Below, piece after piece: positions 42,325 to 51,501 of a DNA stretch of 64,000 bases; the first letter of the stretch is position 1; each line of letters begins with the position of its first letter. The DNA is from Shiella aurantiaca (GTDB taxonomy: Bacteria > Bacteroidota > Bacteroidia > Cytophagales > Cyclobacteriaceae), in NCBI GenBank assembly GCA_030412945.1, contig JAUHJS010000009.1, positions 46,073-110,072 on the forward strand, in the 5' to 3' direction. Under the pieces are notes generated by a model. It was not told the origin of the DNA and did no database searches. It was given only the letters and a program-made list of their open reading frames with translations. The translations under genes and the position numbers were made by a program.

Positions 42325-45300
42325 TTACCGAATCAGGGTTACGGCTCCACGCTGTTCAAAGGTTTTGCTGGTATTGGTTTCGCTCGCAAATCGTATCACA
42401 TAGGCGTAAGTTCCCGAAGGAGCTTGAGCGCCATTGGCCGTGGTGCCGTTCCATTCAAAAGCGATGTCTTCGGATTGGAAAACCAGCTCACCCCAGCGGT
42501 TGTAAATGAAAATGGAGAAATCTACCGCATAATCATTGAAAACTACCTTAAATACATTGTTATCCGAGGAGGAGGCTGGTCTGAAAGCATTGGCCACCAC
42601 CACTTGGGGTTTACAGTCTTGAATCACAATAAACTCTTCGGTGATGGTACAGCCATTGATGCTGAGGTCGACTGAATAAGGGCCAGGGCCTTCGCTGACC
42701 ACATCAATGCTTTGTACATCGGAAGTACCACTGTTGGGTAATGTCCACGCATAGCTTTCAAACACCCCAGGATTTACCATAAGGGACTCTTCCTCACAAT
42801 ACAATACACGAGGTTCCAAGTTGGATACAGGCAAAGGATTCCGATTTACAGTATAGGTAGCCGAAGTGCGACAATCAGCTGGACCATCAATATAACTGAC
42901 ATGAACCGTGTAAGTACCTTCCTCTTGTACTAGTATATCTTCTCCACTCTCATTTGGAATCACTTCCCCATCAGGCCCTATCCATTGGAAAATGCGTCCA
43001 AGACCATCTCCAAAGCTAGGAATCGTAGTGGCCGTGAGCAATATATCTTCTCCATCTTCGCAAGCCGGGCCAGAGCCTAGGCTGATGGTGATAGGGGGGC
43101 GAAGTTTGAATGAAGGTGAAGTGGCTGAACCCGAGCAGCTCAAATTTTGATCATATCTTACTAACAAAGTATACTCTCCAGCATCAACAGTCAGCAAATC
43201 TGTGCCTGAATGGTTAATGGTAAGGGTTTGTGTATTGGCTATTACCTGTCCGTTGCGTATCCACTGGAAGTTATAGCTGGTATTAGGGGGAGCAGGTAAT
43301 AAGCCCTCAGGGCTCAGAATGACCGAACCATTGCATTGTTCTTCAGCCAGCACTTCAAATTCAGGCTGAGGTAAGAAGCTAATAGTAAGAGTTCGTTCTG
43401 TAGGACAATGGGTAGCCGGATTGCTAGGGGTTACTTCAAAAATATACTCATAGGTACCATAATCGACCGAAGTTAATTGGAGGCTACTTACTGGTGATGA
43501 TAAGCGTGGGTTATTGCTAGACCGTATGCTTACTGAACCATTGGTGCTTCCTGCAGGAATATTTACTGTAGAAGCCGTTGTACAAATATCCCAAAAGTTG
43601 ACACTTGGGTCTACTAAAACAAGAGTTCCATCCTCATCTGGTGCTTGAATTTGCAAATCAGCTAGAAGAAGGCTGGTGATACTAAAATTCTGAGAAAAGG
43701 TACAGCCTGCAGCATCCTCAATGATGATGGCATAATTACCTATAGGTAGTTCATTCGTAAAAAATTCAGGTTCTGGTCCATTATATGTGCCATTATCCCT
43801 TTCTAGTCCATTTTCTAGTACGGTATAAGTAACTGGGAAAGTAGGTGATGGAGCGGTGTCTACAAATTCAACAAATGCCGCAATCGGGTCATCTTCGCAT
43901 GTTTCACCAGATATTTCTGCTTGAAATCCATCGGTATTATTTACTGTAATATCCAAGGTGCGCGTACAGTTGTCGGAGTTTACGGTAAGGGTATACACCC
44001 CAGGAGCTAAACCGCTTCGGTCTTCAGTAGTGATACCCGCATTATCCGCCCAAGAGAAGGTGTAATTGTCTGTTCCTGTTATGCTTACAACAATACTTCC
44101 ATCAGTTCCAGCACAGCTACTTGGGGTAGCAATTGCACTTACATTGAGTTCGTTAATCGAAACAATCAATTCATCGGAAACGGTACAGGTAGGATCAGCC
44201 GGATCGGCAATATCTACCCTTACAGTGAAATCTCCACCCACATTGGTTGGTACGCTAAAGGTACGGTTGATGGCTCCGCCCACGGCCACATTATTTACAA
44301 ACCATTGATAAGTGGCTCCAGCGGCTTGAGCATCGAGGGTTAAGGCATCGTTCAAACAAATACTTCTATCAGGTCCCAAGTCGACCGCATAAGGAGGGGC
44401 TACTTGTATGGTTACATCCTCGCTACATCCGTTTTCATTGGTTAGTCGGAGGGTATACAAACCGACCTCATCCACCGTGATTTTAGAAGTGGTTTCTCCG
44501 GTAAACCATTGATAAACAAATCCTGCCTCGGGATCAGGGCCAATTTCAACATTGGTGCCACAAATTACCCGATAAGTAGCTATGCCCGTGACATCGGGCA
44601 AAGCAAACGCTTCAAAGGTATCGCTGAAAGTAGCCACTACATCGCTTGGGCTTAAGCATTGATTTCGTATGGTCAAATTGACAGTATAAATTCCCGGTAG
44701 GGTAGGAATAAAAGTAGTATCCTGACGGTTAGAAGTAAATACCACATCGTTATTGGCATTACGCACTTCCCATTCATAGGTGTCGATATCAGAAGAGCCG
44801 GAAGCACTCATGGCAAAAGGCGTATTCACGCACGCATTGTCGGCAAGGGTCATGCCGGGAGTTTCGGGTGCATCAGAATTATTCTGAATAAAATTCGGTA
44901 AGCCTAGCGCACTGGAAGTACCCCCTGCTAAGGCAAAGCTTTGAGCCGTAAAACTGGAATGGCTGGCCGGATCGGTGGGGAAATCTATAGTGTTTTCATT
45001 GGGACTAATAGCTGCCAAGGAATTTTGGCCATTTACGGCTACGTAGGTTTGTCCATCGGGTGCGCGCTGTATCGCGCCCAGTTCTAAGCCGGCCACGTCT
45101 ATCACACGGAAAGGATAGGTTTCGGTGGCTTGGGCTAGGCTATCTACTTGAAATTCGTAAATCTGGGAGTTCCCCGAACCGCTTACCGATACAAAAAGTT
45201 TATTGTTTCCTTGTGAAAAATCCATGCCATAAATACGGCCAACCGGATTCTCCAGAATGATTTGATGGGTTTCATCATACACACCCAAGGTATCGAATAG

Positions 45301-47616
45301 GTTGAGTTCTATTACCTGATTGCCCCCAATTTCCAATGCTTGCGCTAGGATATCGCCCGTACCGGAAAGTTTCATGTAGCCTGTGTACACATTTTCCCCT
45401 ATAGTACTTCCTGCGGTAATAAAGCTAGGTTCGCTGATGCCCGTAGCGCTGAGTTCGTAGCTGCGGAATACATTGCTGTTTAGTTCGTGGGCATACAGGC
45501 GCACATTGCCACCACCACCTCCTACACCACTCAGGTTTTCTGAGCTAGAAAGCATCAGTGGATTGGCTTTGCTCACCACTTCTCCAGCACCGCCCCCTCT
45601 TTTCATGTCTACTATGGTGTAAGAAACCAAATAGGTTTGGGTGGCATTGGGCACTTCCTTGGTGGTAAAAATATAAAAGATAGTTTCGTCTCCGGGAAGC
45701 TGGGCAATCAGGGCAGATTGTATGGAATTAAGATCACCACCGATATCCGTTCCATTGGTCATTACTACATGGTCCGTATTGTTTTCTTTGTCGGTAGCGG
45801 TATACACGGTTTGCCCATCGGTATAAAACAATATTTCACCATTACTATTTCCGATTACCGCGCAGCCTTCGGGCGCATTCATGATGCTATTGTTAAGCGC
45901 CACTGCAGGAACTTCATTGAAATCTATCCCTGCTTGATTACCAAAATACCAAATATTAGCCGTGGTCTTGGTCTCGCCATACAGCCTAAGGGTAAGTGTA
46001 GAGAAGGTTTGGCAAGTGCCATTATCGGCAATGGCCCAATAGGTACCCGATTTGGTAAAAGTCCCTTCCGGATTGGGCACGGTTGGGTCGCCATTATTCC
46101 AGAAGATACTAGCGTTTCCACTGATTTCCGCGGTGAAGGTAAAAGGAAGTTCGCATACGGTGCTATCGGCCGGAAGATTGGTAAACTGCACATCGAATGA
46201 GGTAACATTGCTCGTAAAGGTTTGCGTATAGGGCAATCCATTGACAAAAACCGTCAGCTGTGCACTGTAAGGCGAAGCATTGGGAAAGGCCACAATGGGG
46301 CTAATATCGCTTGTGTTGGTACTAAAATCGGCATTGGTGAATTCCCAAAAATAGGATTCAGGCTCTACTATCTCGCCATCGGCATTGATTACAGAGGAGG
46401 TGAATACTATGGGCTGATTTTGGCAGGCATTGCCCAGAGGTAAAATGGTGATTGTGACATCTGTAACAATAGGAGAGAGGAATTGAGGGAATTGCTCTCC
46501 ATCAAATGTTAGTCCTCCGCGAATGCGCCTTTCATAAATCACCTGATGGGCAGCTGAATCGGTTTGACTCAGGCGGCCTAGCGTAATGCCATCCCCGGGA
46601 TTAGCACGGAAAAGATGGTAAATGTTTCCATCGGGGCCGGTTTGTAAACCAAAACTTTCCGCTACATCATTGGGCAATACACTTTGCACGGCCGTATCGG
46701 CTGCTACGCCCTGCGAACCATTGAATTGGAACACATTGGCGCCATTAGAAGTGCTACGCGAGATATAGAGCATGCGCCCATTGGCCGACCACTGCGTGTC
46801 GAACACTGTTTGACCGTTGCGGTTGGAGTTAGGGATTTCACGCAGGCTGGCTTCATCTAATTGTCCGGTACTGGCATTCAGGTTGATAACCTGCACATTT
46901 TGTCCGGCTGTGGCAGGCGATAAAGTAAGCCATTTGATTTGGTTAGGATTGAGTGTATCGGCTGCTGCGTGAATATTCTGGATTTGAAATGGAAAGGTGA
47001 GAGTGCTGGTTTCCGTTAGAGGAGCGGCTATATCGGTGCCCACCTCCAAGGTTTTCAGTTCATTGCCCGATTGTGCCACCAGCCAGTAATTGGGCGCATT
47101 TACAGGGCCACCACTCACTAGGGTAAGCGCCTCGCTGAGTGTGGTTAGTCCTGTTGCTTGATCTTGGCTCGCTACCGTAAGTGTGCCATCTTCCGCGCGG
47201 TCTATTACTGCATATAAGAGTTCTCCTGTGGTATTTTTGTAAAAAAGGTAGAATTGGTTTTCGTTACCTGGAACATGTAGCACTACCACAGATTGATTTT
47301 GGGTACTATCGCCCAGTAGTGTGGCAAACACTTGATTATCGGAATCGTAAAGGGTAGATCCATCAGAATAGAAAATCAGATTTCCAGTATTGAGGTCGGT
47401 AGCTACGGCACTTCCACCTACACCAAAAGGTGTGGCTTTATCATTGCCCAGGTAAATAGTGGGATCTGCCCCTTTGTTGAAATTCAGGATGAGGTTGGAG
47501 TTTCCAAAATACCATCGGGTGTCGGCATAGCCTTGCGAAATAGCCTTTGGGCTAAGAGTAAAATAAAAAAGTCCGAACAGTAAGAGTGTAAAAAATCGAT
47601 AAGCAAATCGTGGCAT
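42325..47616 (-). CDS. Giant T9SS type B cargo protein with repeated propeller-like and SprB-like domains
   Basis: A 1763-residue secreted protein; the start at 47616 (MPRFAYRFF) gives a good signal peptide. Two propeller-like modules, ~30-400 and ~553-870, each open with W-Y-F-G-N and contain NGEILFYTDGQTVY-type strands, indicating an internal duplication. PKD-like domains follow each. Ig-like units lie between ~900 and 1660, including a SprB-type repeat near 1150-1220 (SSCAGTDGSIVVSITG). The last ~85 residues are the gliding-associated type B sorting domain (FSIFIYNRWGELVFQS, WNGTTANGAQAPSGTYAY). It lies divergent to porP/sprF, the usual partner arrangement. Confidence 0.9.
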   Translation of the reverse strand: MPRFAYRFFTLLLFGLFYFTLSPKAISQGYADTRWYFGNSNLILNFNKGADPTIYLGNDKATPFGVGGSAVATDLNTGNLIFYSDGSTLYDSDNQVFATLLGDSTQNQSVVVLHVPGNENQFYLFYKNTTGELLYAVIDRAEDGTLTVASQDQATGLTTLSEALTLVSGGPVNAPNYWLVAQSGNELKTLEVGTDIAAPLTETSTLTFPFQIQNIHAAADTLNPNQIKWLTLSPATAGQNVQVINLNASTGQLDEASLREIPNSNRNGQTVFDTQWSANGRMLYISRSTSNGANVFQFNGSQGVAADTAVQSVLPNDVAESFGLQTGPDGNIYHLFRANPGDGITLGRLSQTDSAAHQVIYERRIRGGLTFDGEQFPQFLSPIVTDVTITILPLGNACQNQPIVFTSSVINADGEIVEPESYFWEFTNADFSTNTSDISPIVAFPNASPYSAQLTVFVNGLPYTQTFTSNVTSFDVQFTNLPADSTVCELPFTFTAEISGNASIFWNNGDPTVPNPEGTFTKSGTYWAIADNGTCQTFSTLTLRLYGETKTTANIWYFGNQAGIDFNEVPAVALNNSIMNAPEGCAVIGNSNGEILFYTDGQTVYTATDKENNTDHVVMTNGTDIGGDLNSIQSALIAQLPGDETIFYIFTTKEVPNATQTYLVSYTIVDMKRGGGAGEVVSKANPLMLSSSENLSGVGGGGGNVRLYAHELNSNVFRSYELSATGISEPSFITAGSTIGENVYTGYMKLSGTGDILAQALEIGGNQVIELNLFDTLGVYDETHQIILENPVGRIYGMDFSQGNNKLFVSVSGSGNSQIYEFQVDSLAQATETYPFRVIDVAGLELGAIQRAPDGQTYVAVNGQNSLAAISPNENTIDFPTDPASHSSFTAQSFALAGGTSSALGLPNFIQNNSDAPETPGMTLADNACVNTPFAMSASGSSDIDTYEWEVRNANNDVVFTSNRQDTTFIPTLPGIYTVNLTIRNQCLSPSDVVATFSDTFEAFALPDVTGIATYRVICGTNVEIGPDPEAGFVYQWFTGETTSKITVDEVGLYTLRLTNENGCSEDVTIQVAPPYAVDLGPDRSICLNDALTLDAQAAGATYQWFVNNVAVGGAINRTFSVPTNVGGDFTVRVDIADPADPTCTVSDELIVSINELNVSAIATPSSCAGTDGSIVVSITGTDNYTFSWADNAGITTEDRSGLAPGVYTLTVNSDNCTRTLDITVNNTDGFQAEISGETCEDDPIAAFVEFVDTAPSPTFPVTYTVLENGLERDNGTYNGPEPEFFTNELPIGNYAIIIEDAAGCTFSQNFSITSLLLADLQIQAPDEDGTLVLVDPSVNFWDICTTASTVNIPAGSTNGSVSIRSSNNPRLSSPVSSLQLTSVDYGTYEYIFEVTPSNPATHCPTERTLTISFLPQPEFEVLAEEQCNGSVILSPEGLLPAPPNTSYNFQWIRNGQVIANTQTLTINHSGTDLLTVDAGEYTLLVRYDQNLSCSGSATSPSFKLRPPITISLGSGPACEDGEDILLTATTIPSFGDGLGRIFQWIGPDGEVIPNESGEDILVQEEGTYTVHVSYIDGPADCRTSATYTVNRNPLPVSNLEPRVLYCEEESLMVNPGVFESYAWTLPNSGTSDVQSIDVVSEGPGPYSVDLSINGCTITEEFIVIQDCKPQVVVANAFRPASSSDNNVFKVVFNDYAVDFSIFIYNRWGELVFQSEDIAFEWNGTTANGAQAPSGTYAYVIRFASETNTSKTFEQRGAVTLIR

Positions 47617-47813
47617 AGTGGTAAATATTTGGCGAAGCAAGAGCAACTATCACGTGAAAGTGCTTCGTTTCGTATAAAAATTTCTACTAAAATAATACAA
47701 AATCGTGTAACATAACGTTCTGCCTCCGTTATTGGAACGGATATTAAAATCTTTTCTTTATCTTCGAAGGATATAATGTCTGCCTTGGAGAGATTATTTT
47801 GGCTTAAGAAAAC

Positions 47814-48845
47814 ATGTTAAACAGGTATTTTTTCGGATTGTGGGCTACTTTACTGCTCACGGCTTTGTCGGTTCGTGCGCAAGACCCGCAGTTTTCGCAG
47901 TTTTATGCATCTCCTTTATATTTGAACCCTGCCTTTGCGGGTTCTACGCAAGAGGCGCGTGCCGGATTGAACTACCGCAACCAATGGCCCGCCATGGAGG
48001 CCAACTTTGTGAGCTATTCGGCTTACTTCGATTACATGTTTCAAGACTATAACAGCGGTTTGGGATTTATGGTCATGTCGGACCAAGCGAGCCGCTCGGG
48101 TTTGCGCTCCAATACCTTATCGGCACAATACGCCTATCAAATTCGCATTTCAAAAACCTTGGCATTTAGGCCGGGTGCGCAGTTTTCTTATACCTTTCGC
48201 GATGCCAATTTTGACCAGTTCTATTTCAATTCGCAATGGAACCCCACCACAGGAAGTTTCGATGGTGCACCTCCGGTGAATGATGTCAGTGGGCTTGGTG
48301 CGCGTTTTATGGGCCTGGGGCTTGGCGGATTGTTGTACAGTAAGTTGTTTTGGATAGGTTATGCTGCTCATCATTTGAATACTCCCAATCAAAGCTTTAC
48401 AGGAGATAGCGACCCGCTGTCTATCAAGCATAGCATACATGGTGGTTATAAGGTTCTGCTGGAGCCCAAGCGCACCAAAGGCGGCTATCGCGAAGCTACT
48501 CGTGAGCGCAGTTTTACGCCTACCTTCCAGTACAAGATGCAAGGCGATTTCGATCAGCTAGATGTCGGTTCTTACCTTACTTTAGAGCCTTTGGTATTGG
48601 GGATTTGGTACCGAGGCCTGCCTTTTAAACCCTACGAAGGCTTGAGAAATAATGAGGCCATAATTCTGCTTATCGGCTATACCTACCAAGGCCTGAATAT
48701 GGGCTATAGTTACGATTACACCATTTCTAACTTAGGCATAGCCAGTGGTGGAGCTCATGAGATCTCCCTTTCATACCAATTTCCGCTGCGCGATCCGCGT
48801 AAGCCGCCACGCGACAAAATGAGCGTTCCCTGTCCTAAATTCTGA
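47814..48845 (+). CDS. PorP/SprF-family outer membrane protein
   Basis: A 343-residue PorP/SprF protein, an outer-membrane beta-barrel that works with the T9SS to place cargo such as SprB on the surface. A signal peptide (~1-22, VRA-QD) is followed by the family start DPQFSQFYASPLYLNPAFAG and by NYRNQWPAM, both signature blocks. The C-terminal SLSYQFPLRDPRKPP end is also typical. It is divergent from the giant type B cargo gene and followed by a PorE-like OmpA gene: the standard cargo-SprF-OmpA set. Confidence 0.95.
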   Translation: MLNRYFFGLWATLLLTALSVRAQDPQFSQFYASPLYLNPAFAGSTQEARAGLNYRNQWPAMEANFVSYSAYFDYMFQDYNSGLGFMVMSDQASRSGLRSNTLSAQYAYQIRISKTLAFRPGAQFSYTFRDANFDQFYFNSQWNPTTGSFDGAPPVNDVSGLGARFMGLGLGGLLYSKLFWIGYAAHHLNTPNQSFTGDSDPLSIKHSIHGGYKVLLEPKRTKGGYREATRERSFTPTFQYKMQGDFDQLDVGSYLTLEPLVLGIWYRGLPFKPYEGLRNNEAIILLIGYTYQGLNMGYSYDYTISNLGIASGGAHEISLSYQFPLRDPRKPPRDKMSVPCPKF

Positions 48846-48949
48846 TTTGTGGGGATTAGAATTCCTGTCAAAACATGAAATCTTACAAAAGGTCTTACTT
48901 CTGCATTAAGGATGCGTAATGGGTGATTTTGTGTAAAAATTATGAATAT

Positions 48950-48973
48950 GGCCTTGAGTAGGCCTTTTTTTTT
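48950..48973 (+). terminator. Terminator of porP/sprF-like gene
   Basis: GGCCT (48950-48954), loop TGAGT, AGGCC (48960-48964), then nine T residues. The stem is short but GC-rich and the T tract strong. Confidence 0.78.
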
Positions 48974-49125
48974 CACATCTTAGACTGTATTATTACATAA
49001 GATTAGTGCAATTCGTCTACGCTTAAATTAGTATTGTGATAGTAATAAGCGTATTTTCACAAATATATTTAACTTGTAATAGTCTATTGACTCAATGTAG
49101 CATCATCTAAATGAATATACAGGAT

Positions 49126-51450
49126 ATGAAAATCAGTATGAGAATAACAGTGATGACCTTTTTGGCCTTTTTGAGCCTAGTAAGTGTCAGTTTGGCTCAG
49201 TCCGACCAGAACGTGTACAAGGCCGATAAGTATTTCAGCATCAGAAATTACTCCGAAGCCATTAAACTTTACAAAGCGGCCATCGAATCGGGCAATACTG
49301 ACCCCTTGGTACATTACCGTGCCGGATATTCCTTGTTCAGCATGAATGATTTGAACGACCAGATTCAGGCTATTCCTTATTTTGAATTTGCCGCCAAGAA
49401 TAAAAACAATAATGTACCCAATGAGGTGTACCTTTATTTGGGAGAGATGCTACACAAAGACATCCGCTTGCAAGAAGCTATCACCAATTATGAGGCTTAT
49501 AAAAAACTGCTCTCGCCTTATGACAAAAAGGGGCAAGAGGAAGTAAAGCGCCAGCTGGAAATTTGTAACAATGCCATTTTCTTGATGGGCGAGAAAAAAG
49601 ATATCCAAATCAGCCGTTTTTCTTCCCCTATCAACTCGGAGTTTACCGAATACAATCCAGTAATTGCGGCTGACCAGAGCATTATGGCCTATACGGCCCT
49701 TAAGCCCAATACCGACCGCTCGCGCCCGGAACTAAAGTTTTTGGAAGAAATCTACATCAGCCTACGCGATAACAATGGCAACTGGGGGCCTCCTTCTAAA
49801 ATCGATATCGAAACCAAATACAATGTAGGAACGGCAGGGATTTCACCCGATGGCGAGCAAATGCTGGTATTCATTGGAGGTGTTAATAATACCGGAAGTA
49901 TCTATGTAATCAAAAGAGAAGAAAATAGCTGGTCGATTCCGGTAACCATCGGTAACCATGTGAACTCACAATACATGGAAAGTACTGCCAGTTTAACCCC
50001 TGATGGGAAAACAGTGTATTTTGCCAGCAATCGCCCGGGCGGATACGGTGGCTTTGATATTTATAGAGTAAGCAAAGAAGACAATGGCCAATGGGGACGT
50101 GCGGAAAACATGGGACCCACCATTAACACGGCCTTTGATGAAGATGCTCCTTTTATTCACCCCGATCAGAAAACCTTGTTTTTTACTTCTACAGGTCACA
50201 ATACTATGGGCGGTTCCGATATATTCAAATCGGTGCTGATGGGTGGCAAATGGACCAAGCCCGAAAACATGGGCTATCCGATTAATACACCAGCCAATGA
50301 TAGCTACTTTACGCTAACGGCCGATGGAAGCAAAGGCTTCTTCTCTTCCGATCGCCAAGGCGGATTGGGCGGACAGGATATTTATTACTTCAACATGCCT
50401 GATCAGTATGCCAATATTCCTTTGACAATGGTGAAAGGACGTATTTTGGCCGGTGACGATTTGCAACCCTTGCCTACCCGTATTTTGGTGGTAGATAATG
50501 AAAGCTCTCAAAAAATTGACTTCGTGTACAATCCTAACCCGAAAACGGGTAACTATTTGATTATCCTCCCTCCAGGGAAAAACTACGATATGATTATCGA
50601 ATCGGAAGGGTATCTGCCTTATACCTTGAATATCAATGTGCCTGACCAAACCTATTTCTATGAACTCTATCAACAAATTCAACTGAAATTAATCAAGCAG
50701 TTTGATGTGGTAGTAGGACAGGAAGTGGTGGTGAAAAATGCCTTCTACGATACCAAGCAATCGCAATATGTAGATCCTAAGCTGGCCAATGAAGCCATGC
50801 TGGTACAAAATGATAGTTTGGATATTTACGACCTGATGGATGGCATCATTGCTGCTTCGGATGAAGAGGCCTACGATTACCTATTGGATTTGATGTTCAA
50901 GGTAAACCCTATCGATGCCATTACTTTTGATGAAAGCAATGAAGATTTGGAGGCCGCTAAGCGTGTGTATTATTTCGATGAAAGTGATACCACCAAGCTC
51001 TTGCAAAGAACGATAGAAGGCGAAACGATCTTCTCCTTACCTACTTTTATGGTACAGGAAGAAGCTCAAAAGCAAAAAGAACAAAAGAAAGAACCCATTA
51101 CCTATGATAAAGCCTTGTTGAATAAGGTTTCCAAAGTGTATTTCGATAGTGATAAAAGCGATTTGAAAACGCAATATCATGCCGATTTGAATAGCATCAT
51201 GGATGCCCTTAATAAGCACCCTGAGTTGGGTATTGAGATTGCCGGATATGCTTCATCGGATGGAAATGCCGACTATAACCGCAGACTCTCAAACGAAAGA
51301 GCCATTGCTGTATTGAATTATTTCAATTACAAAGGCGTGGTACGCAGACGCATTGTGGCGAAAGGATATGGAGCCACGGCCAATGAAACCGACCCCACGG
51401 AAGGCCGTAGGGTAGAAATCAAGCTGGTGGATTTGAATACAGTTGAATAA
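49126..51450 (+). CDS. Second PorE-like OmpA protein (TPR, propeller, CRD, OmpA)
   Basis: A 774-residue exported protein with the same order as the protein at 18537-20633: signal peptide (MKISMRITVMTFLAFLSL, cleavage near SLA-QS), TPR helices (~30-160), PD40 propeller (~185-430; TPDGKTVYFASNRPGGYGG), a CRD-like domain (~440-530) and an OmpA domain (~665-770; VYFDSDKSDLK, EIAGYASSDGNADYNRRLS). An extra ~120 residues before OmpA, acidic and helical, are not in the other copy. An in-frame ATG at 49111 is an alternative start. Located beside porP/sprF, it probably anchors that T9SS partner to peptidoglycan. Confidence 0.85.
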   Translation: MKISMRITVMTFLAFLSLVSVSLAQSDQNVYKADKYFSIRNYSEAIKLYKAAIESGNTDPLVHYRAGYSLFSMNDLNDQIQAIPYFEFAAKNKNNNVPNEVYLYLGEMLHKDIRLQEAITNYEAYKKLLSPYDKKGQEEVKRQLEICNNAIFLMGEKKDIQISRFSSPINSEFTEYNPVIAADQSIMAYTALKPNTDRSRPELKFLEEIYISLRDNNGNWGPPSKIDIETKYNVGTAGISPDGEQMLVFIGGVNNTGSIYVIKREENSWSIPVTIGNHVNSQYMESTASLTPDGKTVYFASNRPGGYGGFDIYRVSKEDNGQWGRAENMGPTINTAFDEDAPFIHPDQKTLFFTSTGHNTMGGSDIFKSVLMGGKWTKPENMGYPINTPANDSYFTLTADGSKGFFSSDRQGGLGGQDIYYFNMPDQYANIPLTMVKGRILAGDDLQPLPTRILVVDNESSQKIDFVYNPNPKTGNYLIILPPGKNYDMIIESEGYLPYTLNINVPDQTYFYELYQQIQLKLIKQFDVVVGQEVVVKNAFYDTKQSQYVDPKLANEAMLVQNDSLDIYDLMDGIIAASDEEAYDYLLDLMFKVNPIDAITFDESNEDLEAAKRVYYFDESDTTKLLQRTIEGETIFSLPTFMVQEEAQKQKEQKKEPITYDKALLNKVSKVYFDSDKSDLKTQYHADLNSIMDALNKHPELGIEIAGYASSDGNADYNRRLSNERAIAVLNYFNYKGVVRRRIVAKGYGATANETDPTEGRRVEIKLVDLNTVE

Positions 51451-51471
51451 ACACAAATAGACTTCTTAAAG

Positions 51472-51501
51472 GGGCTTTCATGAAAATGGAAGCCCTTTTT
51501 T
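51472..51501 (+). terminator. Terminator of the second PorE-like gene
   Basis: GGGCTTTCA (51472-51480), loop TGAAAA, TGGAAGCCC (51487-51495), a 9-bp stem with one T-G wobble, followed by six T residues. It runs into the stop of the convergent BamA-family gene. Confidence 0.82.

Noticed and set aside
45637..46200. 187-residue plus-strand frame
   Set aside because: It lies wholly antisense to the second propeller module of the giant T9SS protein and has no coding signature; long antisense frames are expected in this codon usage.
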